From: Novosphingobium sp. CECT 9465
Lineage (GTDB): Bacteria; Pseudomonadota; Alphaproteobacteria; Sphingomonadales; Sphingomonadaceae
Direction of reading: 5' to 3'
DNA length: 64,000 nucleotides
Assembly (NCBI RefSeq): GCF_920987055.1
Contig: NZ_CAKLBX010000001.1
Location: 3,644,501-3,708,500, forward strand
Part shown: piece after piece, positions 44,884 to 52,876 of the stretch
Position numbering within the stretch: position 1 is the first letter of the stretch
Layout of the letters: every line of letters starts with the position of its first letter
The notes under the pieces: model-generated
What the model saw: the letters and a program-made list of their open reading frames with translations, nothing else
Told to the model about the DNA's origin: nothing
Databases searched by the model: none
Made by a program: the position numbers and the translations under genes

Positions 44884-45699
44884 TCAAAGCGAGCGTCCGG
44901 CCCGTCCAGCCAGTTCATTGACGAATTGCCAGGCCACGCGGCCCGAACGACCGCCCCGGCGCTTGGACCATTCCAGCGCATCGGCCTCGGCATATTCCAG
45001 CCCGTAATGCGCGCCATAGCCGGCGATGATCGCAAGGTATTCGTCCTGAGTGCAGTTATGGAAGCCAAGGCTCAGGCCAAAGCGATCCGCCAGCGCCAGA
45101 CGATCGTCGACCACGTCGCGCTGGTTGATCGGATCGTCCTGTTCGGACAAGTGCCGTTCGACGATGGCGCGGCGATTGGAGGTTACCGCAAGCCGCACAT
45201 TGGCAGGCCGCGCTTCCACGCCACCTTCCAGCCATGACCGCAGCTTGCGCGCGCCGCCTGAATCGCCCGCGTCAAAGCCAAGATCGTCGAGAAATACCAG
45301 GAAACTGCGCTGCACCCCGCGCAATATGCTGAACAGATCGGCCAGACCCGCATCGGGGCTGGCCTGCACCAGCGCAATCGAACCCGGAAGCGCTTCCTGT
45401 GCCGCCAGCGTGGCCGCGCGCAACAGGGCAGACTTGCCCATGCCGCGCGATCCCCACAGTAGCATGTCATGCGCAGCCGCCCCGCGTGAAAGCCGCGCGA
45501 CGTTTTCGACCACCGCGGTCTTCTGCTTGTCGATGCCCTGCATCAGCGCGAGCGCAGGTGCGTCAAGCCGTGCGATGCCGCGCGCACCCTTGCCATCCCA
45601 GACATAGGCCGGAAAAGCGTACCAGTCCGTATCCGGCAGCGCGGGCGGCGCGATCCGCTCCAGCGCTTCGGCAATCCGCAACAACAATGCTTCACTCAT
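44884..45699 (-). CDS. DUF815 AAA-type ATPase
   Basis: 271-aa ATP-binding protein. Walker A WGSRGMGKSALLRA (about 82-95), Walker B FLVFLDDLGFD (about 134-143) and the sensor/arginine region AVTSNRRAIVERHL are clear. Family function unknown. ATG overlaps the stop of the upstream acyl-CoA dehydrogenase by four bases, so translation is coupled. Confidence 0.88.
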   Translation of the reverse strand: MSEALLLRIAEALERIAPPALPDTDWYAFPAYVWDGKGARGIARLDAPALALMQGIDKQKTAVVENVARLSRGAAAHDMLLWGSRGMGKSALLRAATLAAQEALPGSIALVQASPDAGLADLFSILRGVQRSFLVFLDDLGFDAGDSGGARKLRSWLEGGVEARPANVRLAVTSNRRAIVERHLSEQDDPINQRDVVDDRLALADRFGLSLGFHNCTQDEYLAIIAGYGAHYGLEYAEADALEWSKRRGGRSGRVAWQFVNELAGRAGRSL

Positions 45700-47414
45700 C
45701 CAGCCAATGCCTCACTATCAAGATCATAAAGCAGCGCCGCGCCAGACATGGCAGACGATCCCAGCCCGCGCGCTTCGGGCACGATCACCCGGTTGAAGAA
45801 CCTCGTCACGGCCGTCTTGGCATGCTGACCCGATGCGCGTGCCTGCCGCGCCAGTTGCCACCCCGCCACGGCCACGGCGCACATTGTCGTGAACGGAACC
45901 GATCCCGCCAGCTTGTCGTCCAGCGAAGCCGTCTCGCTCATCCACTGGCCGATGGCGGCCGCATCTCTGGCAAGCGCCGCCACTTCGGGCACGTCTTCCA
46001 TCTCGGCGACAATCTGCGCCATCAGGCTCTGAAGAACGCCGCCATCTTCGTAAGCCAGCTTGCGCGTGACAAGGTCCGCCGCCTGAATGCCGTTGGTGCC
46101 TTCATAGATCGGCGCGATGCGCGCGTCGCGATAATGCTGGGCCGCGCCGGTTTCCTCGATAAAGCCCATGCCGCCGTGCACCTGAATGCCCAGACTCGCC
46201 ACCTCGCAGCCGATATCGGTCCCCCACGCCTTGAGCATCGGCACAAGCAGTTCGGCGCGCTTCTGCGCAGCTTCATGGCCCAGTGTGCCCCGGTCCACCT
46301 GGCCAGCGGTATAATACAGCAACGCCCGCGCCCCCTCGGTCAGCGCGCGCATCCGCATCAGCATGCGCCGCACATCGGGATGCTCGATAATCGCCACCGG
46401 GGTCTTGTCGGGCGATCCGGCGCGCGGCGACTGCACACGGTCCCGCGCATAAGCGCTGGCCTGTTGCAGCGCGCGCTCGGCAATCTGTACACCCTGTGAC
46501 CCCACATTGATCCGCGCGGAATTCATCATCGTGAACATCGCGCGCAGGCCGCCGTTTTCAGCGCCGACCATCTCGCCAATGCATTCGCCATGATCGCCGA
46601 ACGACATCACGCAGGTGGGCGAGGCATGGATGCCCAGCTTGTGCTCGATCGAAACGCAGCTCACGTCGTTGCGCGGACCAAGGCTGCCGTCATGTTCCAC
46701 GTGAAACTTCGGCACGACGAACAGGGATATCCCGCGTGAACCATCCGGCGCATCCGGCAGACGCGCCAGCACCAGATGCACGATGTTCTGCGTCGCATCG
46801 TGATCGCCAAACGTGATGAAGATCTTCGTCCCCGCGATCCGGTACTTGCCCGCATGAGGGCCTTCGCTGATCGGCGTAGCAGTGGTGCGCAGCGCGCCGA
46901 CGTCTGACCCGGCCTGTGGCTCGGTCAGGTTCATCGTGCCCGACCATTCGCCGCTGATCAGCCGGGGCAGGTAGAGCGCCTTCTGCGCGGCACTGCCATG
47001 ATGATCCAGCGCTTCGATCGCACCAACGGTCAGCATCGGCAGCAGGGTGAAACCCATGTTGGCTCCGCCCAGCGTTTCCAGGACAGCGGTGGCCAGCGTG
47101 AACGGCAAGCCCTGACCGCCGAATGCTTCCGGTCCGGCAATGGAACCCCAGCCTTGCTCGACAAAGGCCCGATAGGCCGCAGTGTAACCCTCAGGCAGGG
47201 TGACAACGCCTTCTGCCCACTGTGCGCCAACCTGATCGCCAATCCGATGTAGCGGCGCCCATTCGCCTGCTGCAAACGCGCCCACCCCCGCAACAATCGC
47301 TTCGACCAGATCGGGCGTAGCGGCGGAAAACCGCTCGTGCGCGGCCAGTTCATCAAGTCCGACGCTTACCGTTATGGCAAGGAGCTGATCGGTACTTGGC
47401 GGTGTGAAGGTCAT
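45696..47414 (-). CDS. Acyl-CoA dehydrogenase
   Basis: 572-aa FAD-dependent dehydrogenase of the long subtype with a C-terminal extension (DUF1974-like/AcdA-type). N-terminal, middle and C-terminal ACAD domains are seen: QGWGSIAGPEAFGGQGLPFTLA, LTEPQAGSDVGALRTTA (flavin/substrate), and HGGMGFIEETGAAQHYRDARI with GTNGIQAADL. It probably oxidises medium/long-chain acyl-CoA. A parS-like site inside the gene encodes FHVEH in the loop before DGSLGPRNDV. ATG 47414. Confidence 0.93.
   Translation of the reverse strand: MTFTPPSTDQLLAITVSVGLDELAAHERFSAATPDLVEAIVAGVGAFAAGEWAPLHRIGDQVGAQWAEGVVTLPEGYTAAYRAFVEQGWGSIAGPEAFGGQGLPFTLATAVLETLGGANMGFTLLPMLTVGAIEALDHHGSAAQKALYLPRLISGEWSGTMNLTEPQAGSDVGALRTTATPISEGPHAGKYRIAGTKIFITFGDHDATQNIVHLVLARLPDAPDGSRGISLFVVPKFHVEHDGSLGPRNDVSCVSIEHKLGIHASPTCVMSFGDHGECIGEMVGAENGGLRAMFTMMNSARINVGSQGVQIAERALQQASAYARDRVQSPRAGSPDKTPVAIIEHPDVRRMLMRMRALTEGARALLYYTAGQVDRGTLGHEAAQKRAELLVPMLKAWGTDIGCEVASLGIQVHGGMGFIEETGAAQHYRDARIAPIYEGTNGIQAADLVTRKLAYEDGGVLQSLMAQIVAEMEDVPEVAALARDAAAIGQWMSETASLDDKLAGSVPFTTMCAVAVAGWQLARQARASGQHAKTAVTRFFNRVIVPEARGLGSSAMSGAALLYDLDSEALAG
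46693..46708. promoter_or_regulatory. parS-like site inside the acyl-CoA dehydrogenase gene
   Basis: TGTTCCACGTGAAACT matches the ParB consensus at 14 of 16 positions. It is 4.7 kb beyond parB and 12.1 kb from the putative origin, well inside an unrelated gene. Confidence 0.8.
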
Positions 47415-47476
47415 GGCTTGGCTCTCCCATGCGGCCGCGCTTGCGCGGTCCGGCGCGCTCCCTATAGCGGGAAGCC

Positions 47477-48424
47477 ATGGAGCCGACAAAGCCTTCCAGA
47501 GTGCATCTGCCCGATGCCAGCGGCATTGCCGAGGCCGCGCGCGTGATCGCCAGTGGTGGCACCGTGGCCGTGCCGACCGAGACCGTCTATGGTCTGGCAG
47601 CACGGGCAGACGACGATGCCGCCGTCGCAGGCATCTATCGTGCCAAAGGCCGTCCCGATTTCAATCCCCTGATAGTGCACGTCCCCGACGTTACGGCAGC
47701 GCAGCACTTTGCGCTGTTCGATGATCGCGCCATCGCGCTGGCGGATGCGTTCTGGCCGGGTGCGCTGACCATGGTCCTGCCTCGCCGCGAGGGGGCTGCA
47801 CTGGCCGCAGCGGTCAGCGCGGGATTGCCCACCGTGGCCCTGCGTTGCCCGGCCCATCCGGTGATGCAGGCCCTGTTGAAAACCTGTGGATTGCCGCTGG
47901 CGGCACCCTCTGCCAACCGCAGCGGCGGAGTCAGCCCGACCAGCGCCGCGCACGTTGCCGATTCGCTGGGGAACCGGGTCGATCTGATTCTCGATGGCGG
48001 GGAGACTGAACGGGGCATTGAATCCACCATCGTTGCCTTGCGCAGCGATGGCACATGGGCCGTTCTGCGGCCCGGCCCAATTACCGAAGCGGAAATCGCT
48101 CACGTCCTTGGGGCCGAAAGTGCCACACCAGCTTCACCCAAAATCGAAGCACCCGGTCAGATGACCAGCCACTATGCGCCGGGCAAGCCGGTCCGGCTCG
48201 ATGCACAAGGGGCAGGGGAGGACGAATTCCTGATCGGCTTCGGCGCAGTGACCGGCGATGTCTCGCTTTCATCCACGGGCGATCTGGCAGAGGCCGCCGC
48301 GCGGCTTTACGCGTGCCTCCATCTGGGCGCTGCGGCTCCGCATGATCGCATAGCCATAGCGCCAATCCCACACCACGGCATCGGTGTGGCGATCAACGAT
48401 CGCTTGCGTCGCGCTGCTGCCTGA
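47477..48424 (+). CDS. tsaC: L-threonylcarbamoyladenylate synthase (Sua5 type)
   Basis: 315-aa enzyme for the first step of t6A37 tRNA modification. The YrdC/TsaC domain (1-200) has GGTVAVPTETVYGLAA, KGRPDFNPLIVHV, WPGALTMVLP and SANRSGGVSPT. The C-terminal Sua5 domain (about 225-315) is present, linked through APGQMTSHYAPGKPV, so this is the two-domain Sua5 (TsaC2) form. ATG 47477, divergent from the dehydrogenase. Confidence 0.94.
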   Translation: MEPTKPSRVHLPDASGIAEAARVIASGGTVAVPTETVYGLAARADDDAAVAGIYRAKGRPDFNPLIVHVPDVTAAQHFALFDDRAIALADAFWPGALTMVLPRREGAALAAAVSAGLPTVALRCPAHPVMQALLKTCGLPLAAPSANRSGGVSPTSAAHVADSLGNRVDLILDGGETERGIESTIVALRSDGTWAVLRPGPITEAEIAHVLGAESATPASPKIEAPGQMTSHYAPGKPVRLDAQGAGEDEFLIGFGAVTGDVSLSSTGDLAEAAARLYACLHLGAAAPHDRIAIAPIPHHGIGVAINDRLRRAAA

Positions 48425-48427
48425 GGT

Positions 48428-48772
48428 TCAGTTGCGCTCGTAGGGAACCGAGCTGCGCATCGCGTTCATTTCGCCATAGATCTCGCGCGCATCGGCGCAG
48501 GCGTCGTCATTGCCCCGGTCGCACTTCTTCAGCGCGCGGTCGTAATCGCGCGAAAGCTCGCCATAGCGCTCCTCGCGCTTGCGGATTTCGCGCCCGCGCT
48601 TCTGGTCACGCTCGGAATCGCTGACGGTGACGCGATCATAGGCATCGGCGGTGGTGTTGACCGCGCGCGCACCGGCCCTGACCGGCAGGGTCGCCAGATC
48701 AAAAGCACTTTTGGCGACACAGCCCGGCAGGCTCGTCAATACCAGCAGAACGGCAAGGTTGCGCAATCCCAT
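48428..48772 (-). CDS. Hypothetical lipoprotein
   Basis: 114 aa. Signal NLAVLLVLTSLPGC with lipobox LPGC (Cys 18), then a highly charged helical segment (SERDQKRGREIRKREERYGELSRDYDRALKKCDRGND) likely forming a coiled coil. Two further Cys could form a disulfide in the periplasm. Function unknown; convergent with tsaC, 3-bp gap. Confidence 0.78.
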   Translation of the reverse strand: MGLRNLAVLLVLTSLPGCVAKSAFDLATLPVRAGARAVNTTADAYDRVTVSDSERDQKRGREIRKREERYGELSRDYDRALKKCDRGNDDACADAREIYGEMNAMRSSVPYERN

Positions 48773-48871
48773 CCAACACTCCTTCGCCGCTCAAAAATCC
48801 CATGGCGCGAAGTCTTTGGCAAGACCGGCATTGGTCCGATGCGGTGAGTCGATGAATTGGGAATCAAATCC

Positions 48872-49666
48872 TCACTTTTCGACGGCTGCCTCGCTGCGGC
48901 CGGTATCCGGCGTCACCCCGGCCTCACACACCAGCTTGCCCGATCCCATTGACGAGACCTTGCAGGTTGCGCGGCCGAAAACCCGCACTTCGCCCGATCC
49001 CATGATATTGGCGTTGACGTGGCCGTTGGAAGCAAAGCGCGCATTGCCCGATCCGGCAACGTCAACCTTGGCCGTGTCGACGTTCAACCCGTCCATCTCG
49101 GCGTCGCCGCTGCCGGCCACGGTCAGCTTCATTTCCTTCGCCTTGCCGCCGGCGCGCAATTTGCCTGATCCGACGACATCCACGTTCAGCTTGGTCGCAT
49201 CGACCGCGCGCGCCTCGACCAGGCCTGATCCCGCCACAACGATCTTCGCTTCGCCGCCACCGATCTGGTCAGCCGTCAGATTGCCCGATCCGGCCAACAC
49301 GACTTCGCTCAGCATCGGCAGGGTCACGTTGACCATGGCCGGGCGCTGTCCAGTGCCCATTTTCCAGTCTTCACGCGCAATGCCAAGCTCGCCGTCGGAC
49401 AAGGCAAAGCGCAGCTTGTCGGCACCTTCGCCTTCGACGGTGATGGCCAGCCTGTCGCCCCGGATCACGCGGACATTATCGGGGCCAAGCAGCGTGATCG
49501 CGGTGGGCGAGGGACCGGTCATGTCAAGCTCGCCCAGCGGCACACCCTTCTTGCCGTTGAACGAAATGTTCGACGTATCGCAGCCGCCCAGTGCGGTGGC
49601 GATGCCAAGCACGGCCACACCGGCCAAGGCACGGATCAGGGGTGCACGAACAAGCGATTGCAGCAT
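48872..49666 (-). CDS. DUF2807 (head-GIN domain) lipoprotein
   Basis: 264 aa. Lipoprotein signal VLGIATALGGC (Cys about 29). The mature part is a beta-helix-like repeat of AGSGNL / AGSGLVEA / VGSGKL / AGSGDAE / AGSGNA / MGSGEV / MGSGKL turns, the DUF2807 pattern, seven GSG turns in total. These proteins are probably surface or periplasmic adhesive/auto-transporter-like folds without known enzyme activity. ATG 49666. Confidence 0.88.
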   Translation of the reverse strand: MLQSLVRAPLIRALAGVAVLGIATALGGCDTSNISFNGKKGVPLGELDMTGPSPTAITLLGPDNVRVIRGDRLAITVEGEGADKLRFALSDGELGIAREDWKMGTGQRPAMVNVTLPMLSEVVLAGSGNLTADQIGGGEAKIVVAGSGLVEARAVDATKLNVDVVGSGKLRAGGKAKEMKLTVAGSGDAEMDGLNVDTAKVDVAGSGNARFASNGHVNANIMGSGEVRVFGRATCKVSSMGSGKLVCEAGVTPDTGRSEAAVEK

Positions 49667-50034
49667 CACGGAATCTCTCCTGCCAAACCTTCGTTGACTG
49701 TATTGCCGATATAACACGGCAATACGATCCTCGCCACGTCGTTCGTGGATCGGGACGGGAGGTTGGTCGGTGCAGGGTGCTGCGCTGCAAGCTTGCCAGC
49801 TTGTTTCACGCCGAGGCGCAGCGGAGGCCGGGAGCGCCGAGGAAATGCGCAAGGCCGTCAGGCCATTCTCCCCGCCAACCTCGCCTCGGACCTTGCGGTG
49901 AATCAGAAGACGGCTTCGCCGTAAGCGGTATCTCCGCGCACTCTGCTTCCCCTGCGCCTCAGCGCGAAACGACCCGCCCGCTCCAGACAAAAGGTGATTA
50001 TCGTTGGCAAACGCAGGCGCTGTAAACCCACCCC
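49667..50034. other. Intergenic region left of IS110; no gene recognised
   Basis: About 370 bp with no reading frame that resembles a protein on either strand. It should contain the promoter of the DUF2807 gene (an A/T-richer stretch ACTGTATTGCCGATATAACACGG at 49697-49719 may be part of it, on the minus strand) and the junction with the IS110 element somewhere near 50030. Confidence 0.45.
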
Positions 50035-50079
50035 CCAGCCCCTTGTATCTGGACGTTGTTGGTTGATTGCGATGTAATC

Positions 50080-50240
50080 GGCTGATCGCCGGGGTGGGTG
50101 GCCACCCACCCCGGCGCTGCGGTGCTGTCGCCCGTCACCCCTCAGGCAGTAACCGTAAGGGAGCCTGGGACCAGCACCGCTTGTCACGCACGACCGAATA
50201 GTCGGCAGGTGTCTCAACCGTACGGACAAGGCAGGTTACC
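50080..50240 (+). ncRNA. Candidate IS110 bridge RNA region
   Basis: Non-coding DNA directly upstream of the recombinase, the location of bridge RNA in IS110-group elements. Features: a 30-bp perfect palindrome (50087-50116); GCGGTGCTG (50119-50127) pairing with CAGCACCGC (50172-50180); inside it CAGGC (50143-50147) pairing with GCCTG (50163-50167). This gives nested stems with internal loops as expected for a guide RNA. Guide-target pairing cannot be tested without the empty site. Confidence 0.5.
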
Positions 50241-51170
50241 GTGATCGAAACGATTTGTGGAGTGGATGTTAGCAAGGCCTGGCTTGATGGCTGGATCGAG
50301 GCCGGCGGCTATCGCCGGTTCGCCAATGATGAGGCGGGGATTGCTGCGTTGGTGGACTGGGCCGGTCGCCATGGCGCAGGGCTGGTGGTGATGGAATCCA
50401 GTGGCGGGCTCGAACAGGACGCATTCCTGGCGCTGTGGCGCGCAGGCATGCCCTGTGCCCTGACCAATCCCAGAGCGGTACGGCATTTTGCCGAGGCGAT
50501 GGGGCGGCTGGAGAAGACCGACCGTATCGATGCAGAGGTCATCGCCTGCTTTGCTGCGGCACGGCGGCTACGGCCAACGCCGCCACCTTGCGACGAACAA
50601 CAAAGGCTTAGCGCGCTTTCTGCCCGGTTGCGGCAAGTGACAGGCGATATCACGGTGCAAAAGCAGCGCCTGCATTCCACCCGCGATCCGCTTGCCCTTG
50701 CCAGCCTGAAAGAGGCCATCGCCTTCTTCAATACCCAAGCCAAAGCGCTGGCCCGTGAAATCGCAGGCCTGATCGAACACGATCCCGTCTGGACCGCGCT
50801 TGATCGCACACTGCGCTCGGTCAAGGGCGTGGCAGATCGCACCGTTGCCACCCTGCTGGCCGAACTGCCCGAAATCGGAACCCTGTCGAACAAGGCCATC
50901 GCCAAACTTGCAGGCCTTGCGCCCATCGCGAACGACAGCGGCAAACGATCCGGTGCCCGATCTATCCGTGGTGGAAGAAGCTCTGTCCGCTCGATCCTCT
51001 TCCTCGTCGCCGACATCGTGCGAAAATTCGATCCGGCCATGGCAGAGTTCCGCCAACGCCTGCTCGACCAAGGTAAACCCAAAATGGTCGTCCGCATCGC
51101 CCTCGCCCGAAAACTGCTCGTCCGACTCAACGCAAAAGCACGCGAAACAAGAGCTGAAATTGGTCAGTGA
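50241..51170 (+). CDS. IS110-family recombinase (transposase)
   Basis: 309-aa enzyme with an N-terminal RuvC-like DEDD domain and a C-terminal transposase_20 domain. Acidic residues: Asp in GVDVSKAW (about 9), Glu in VVMESSGG (about 52), Asp-Asp in EKTDRIDAEVI (about 94-97). The C-terminal domain contains LRSVKGVADRTVATLLAELPEIG and the catalytic Ser in the SIRGGRSSVRSILF region (about 246-252). GTG 50241. Intact, so possibly active under RNA guidance. Confidence 0.92.
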   Translation: MIETICGVDVSKAWLDGWIEAGGYRRFANDEAGIAALVDWAGRHGAGLVVMESSGGLEQDAFLALWRAGMPCALTNPRAVRHFAEAMGRLEKTDRIDAEVIACFAAARRLRPTPPPCDEQQRLSALSARLRQVTGDITVQKQRLHSTRDPLALASLKEAIAFFNTQAKALAREIAGLIEHDPVWTALDRTLRSVKGVADRTVATLLAELPEIGTLSNKAIAKLAGLAPIANDSGKRSGARSIRGGRSSVRSILFLVADIVRKFDPAMAEFRQRLLDQGKPKMVVRIALARKLLVRLNAKARETRAEIGQ

Positions 51171-51297
51171 CACTTGACCTGTCAGATAGTCGCTCCCTTT
51201 AGGGAGGGGGCCGAGACTTGCGCTTCTGCAAGAAGCATTAGTCGCAGCGGGGAGGGTGCTCTACGGCCCGTGTTTGCAAACGGCATAATCGCCAAAG

Positions 51298-51328
51298 AAA
51301 AAGGCCCCCGGTTTCCCGGAGGCCTTTT
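51298..51328 (-). terminator. Intrinsic terminator of carD
   Basis: Stem AAAAGGCCxCCGG/CCGGxGGCCTTTT around loop TTTC, with A/T tails on both sides; 25 bp beyond the carD stop on the minus strand. It may also block transcription arriving from the IS110 element. Confidence 0.88.
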
Positions 51329-51352
51329 GCTGCGCTTTAGCGGAGAAGCGGA

Positions 51353-51877
51353 TCAGACCGTTTCGTAGTACTTTGGCGCGTGTTCGTTGAGGATCGCGAG
51401 GATCTTCTTGAGCGCGGCAGGCTCGTCGGTCTTTTCCATCGCCGCGAGTTCACGCGCAAGGCGCGACGAAGCCGCTTCGAAGATCTGCCGTTCGGAATAG
51501 GACTGTTCGGGCTGGTCGTCCGCACGGAACAGGTCGCGCGTCACTTCGGCGATCGAAACCAAATCGCCCGAATTGATTTTCGCTTCATATTCCTGGGCGC
51601 GGCGCGACCACATGGTGCGCTTGACCTTGGGCTTGCCCTTGAGCGTATCGAGCGCTTCGCGCAGCGTCTTGTCCGAAGACAGCTTGCGCATGCCGATGGC
51701 TTCGACCTTGTTTACCGGAACGCGCAGCGTCATGCGTTCCTTTTCGAAGCGCAGCACATAGAGCTGCAGCTTCATGCCGGCAATTTCTTCGTCCTGAAGT
51801 TCGACCACCCGGCCGACACCATGCTTTGGATAAACGACGTAGTCCCCAACATCGAAGGCGAGAGCCTTGACTGCCAT
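51353..51877 (-). CDS. carD: CarD-family transcriptional regulator
   Basis: 174-aa RNA-polymerase-binding protein that stabilises open promoter complexes, mainly at rRNA and growth-related promoters. The N-terminal Tudor-like domain is FDVGDYVVYPKHGVGRVVELQDEEIAGMKLQLYVL (about 8-42); the helical C-terminal domain has the RRAQEYEAKINSGDLVSIAEVTRDLFR block and the conserved Trp in KRTMWSRRAQ (about 90). ATG 51877. Confidence 0.94.
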   Translation of the reverse strand: MAVKALAFDVGDYVVYPKHGVGRVVELQDEEIAGMKLQLYVLRFEKERMTLRVPVNKVEAIGMRKLSSDKTLREALDTLKGKPKVKRTMWSRRAQEYEAKINSGDLVSIAEVTRDLFRADDQPEQSYSERQIFEAASSRLARELAAMEKTDEPAALKKILAILNEHAPKYYETV

Positions 51878-52191
51878 TGGTATTCCTTTCGACGCGGGCG
51901 GGACGTGCCAGCGGTCGCGGGGTGCTTCATCGGGGAGAAAGCATCAAGGCACCGCCCATCAGGCGGTCTTGCGAGGCCCAGCGATCCGTTTGCTTTTCTG
52001 TCCTGCCTTTTCGTGGTGAAAAGACGCCGGACAGGTATGAACCCACCGGCGCTTGGCTAAGGGTATAACACTTCGGCAATAAAATTACCAGCCCTGTATG
52101 TGCGCAACGCACACGAAATAGCCTGTCACCGCCAGATCGGCGGCAACAGGGCCGATTTCAGCACGGGATGACGCGGCGCAAACGCGCCGGA
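51878..52191. other. Upstream region of carD; no gene
   Basis: 314 bp with no credible reading frame. It holds the carD promoter region and the 3' side of fdxA. TGTCCTGCC...GGACAGG around 51999-52036 (with inner TTTTCGTGGTGAAAAG) can form a long imperfect hairpin about 130 bp before carD, possibly the fdxA terminator or a leader structure. Confidence 0.45.
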
Positions 52192-52530
52192 TCAGTCACC
52201 TTCGCCCGGCTCTGCCGAGAAGTACTTGTCGAACTTGCCTTCTTCGCCCTTGTGCTCATCAGCATCGTCGGGCGCATCCTTCTTCGCCGTGATATTGGGC
52301 CATTCGGCCGAGAACTTCGCATTCAATTCAAGCCACTGCTCCAGGCCTGATTCGGTATCGGGCAGGATGGCTTCGGCCGGACATTCGGGTTCGCACACGC
52401 CGCAATCGATGCATTCGCTGGGGTTGATTACCAGCATGTTTTCGCCCTCATAGAAGCAGTCGACGGGGCAAACCTCGACGCAATCCATGAATTTGCAGCG
52501 AATGCAGGCATCTGTGACGACATAGGTCAT
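52192..52530 (-). CDS. fdxA: Ferredoxin FdxA (7Fe type)
   Basis: 112-aa electron carrier. Cys 9, 12, 17, 21 in [13 protein letters not shown] and Cys in [14 protein letters not shown] (about 40-50) provide ligands for a [3Fe-4S] and a [4Fe-4S] cluster. The [12 protein letters not shown] linker and acidic C-terminal tail match FdxA of alphaproteobacteria. Downstream of the S4 gene on the same strand. Confidence 0.95.
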   Translation of the reverse strand: MTYVVTDACIRCKFMDCVEVCPVDCFYEGENMLVINPSECIDCGVCEPECPAEAILPDTESGLEQWLELNAKFSAEWPNITAKKDAPDDADEHKGEEGKFDKYFSAEPGEGD

Positions 52531-52590
52531 GGCGAATTTCGTCCCTCAGTATCTCTTTGAAGCCGTGCTAGAGGCCTTGTACCCGGATCG

Positions 52591-52863
52591 TCAAGAGTCC
52601 AGATTTTCCGTGGCACCATCGAGTACCCGATAGCAACCCTGCGCTTCCACGGCCGGTCCGCGCCGTTCCGGCAAGGTCAGAACCTCGATCACCCGGACCC
52701 GTGTCGGCAAAGGGAGCACCAGGACATCGCCGCACTTCACATCCGCGCTTGCACGAGCGACACGGCGGCCATTGATGCGGATGTGGCCATCGGCCACCCA
52801 TTCCTGCGCCATTCCGCGTGAACCGGAAAATCGCAGGAACCACAACACCTTGTCGATCCGCAA
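52591..52863 (-). CDS. S4-domain RNA-binding protein (HslR-like)
   Basis: 90 aa with the S4 RNA-binding fold: MRIDKVLWFLRFSGSRGMAQEWVADGHIRINGRRV, as in Hsp15/HslR, which rescues stalled 50S-nascent chain complexes. The C-terminus is shorter than E. coli HslR. It begins 13 bp after the helicase stop on the same strand, so they form an operon. Confidence 0.88.
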   Translation of the reverse strand: MRIDKVLWFLRFSGSRGMAQEWVADGHIRINGRRVARASADVKCGDVLVLPLPTRVRVIEVLTLPERRGPAVEAQGCYRVLDGATENLDS

Positions 52864-52876
52864 TGCGCGTTCTCCC

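Larger units (their letters stand above)
50035..51190 (+). mobile_element. IS110-family insertion sequence (ends approximate)
   Basis: Single DEDD recombinase gene with a long structured non-coding leader. IS110 elements lack terminal inverted repeats, so ends cannot be fixed from one copy; the left limit is placed before the structured region and the right limit shortly after the recombinase stop. Inserted between the DUF2807 gene and the carD terminator, disrupting no gene. Confidence 0.75.
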
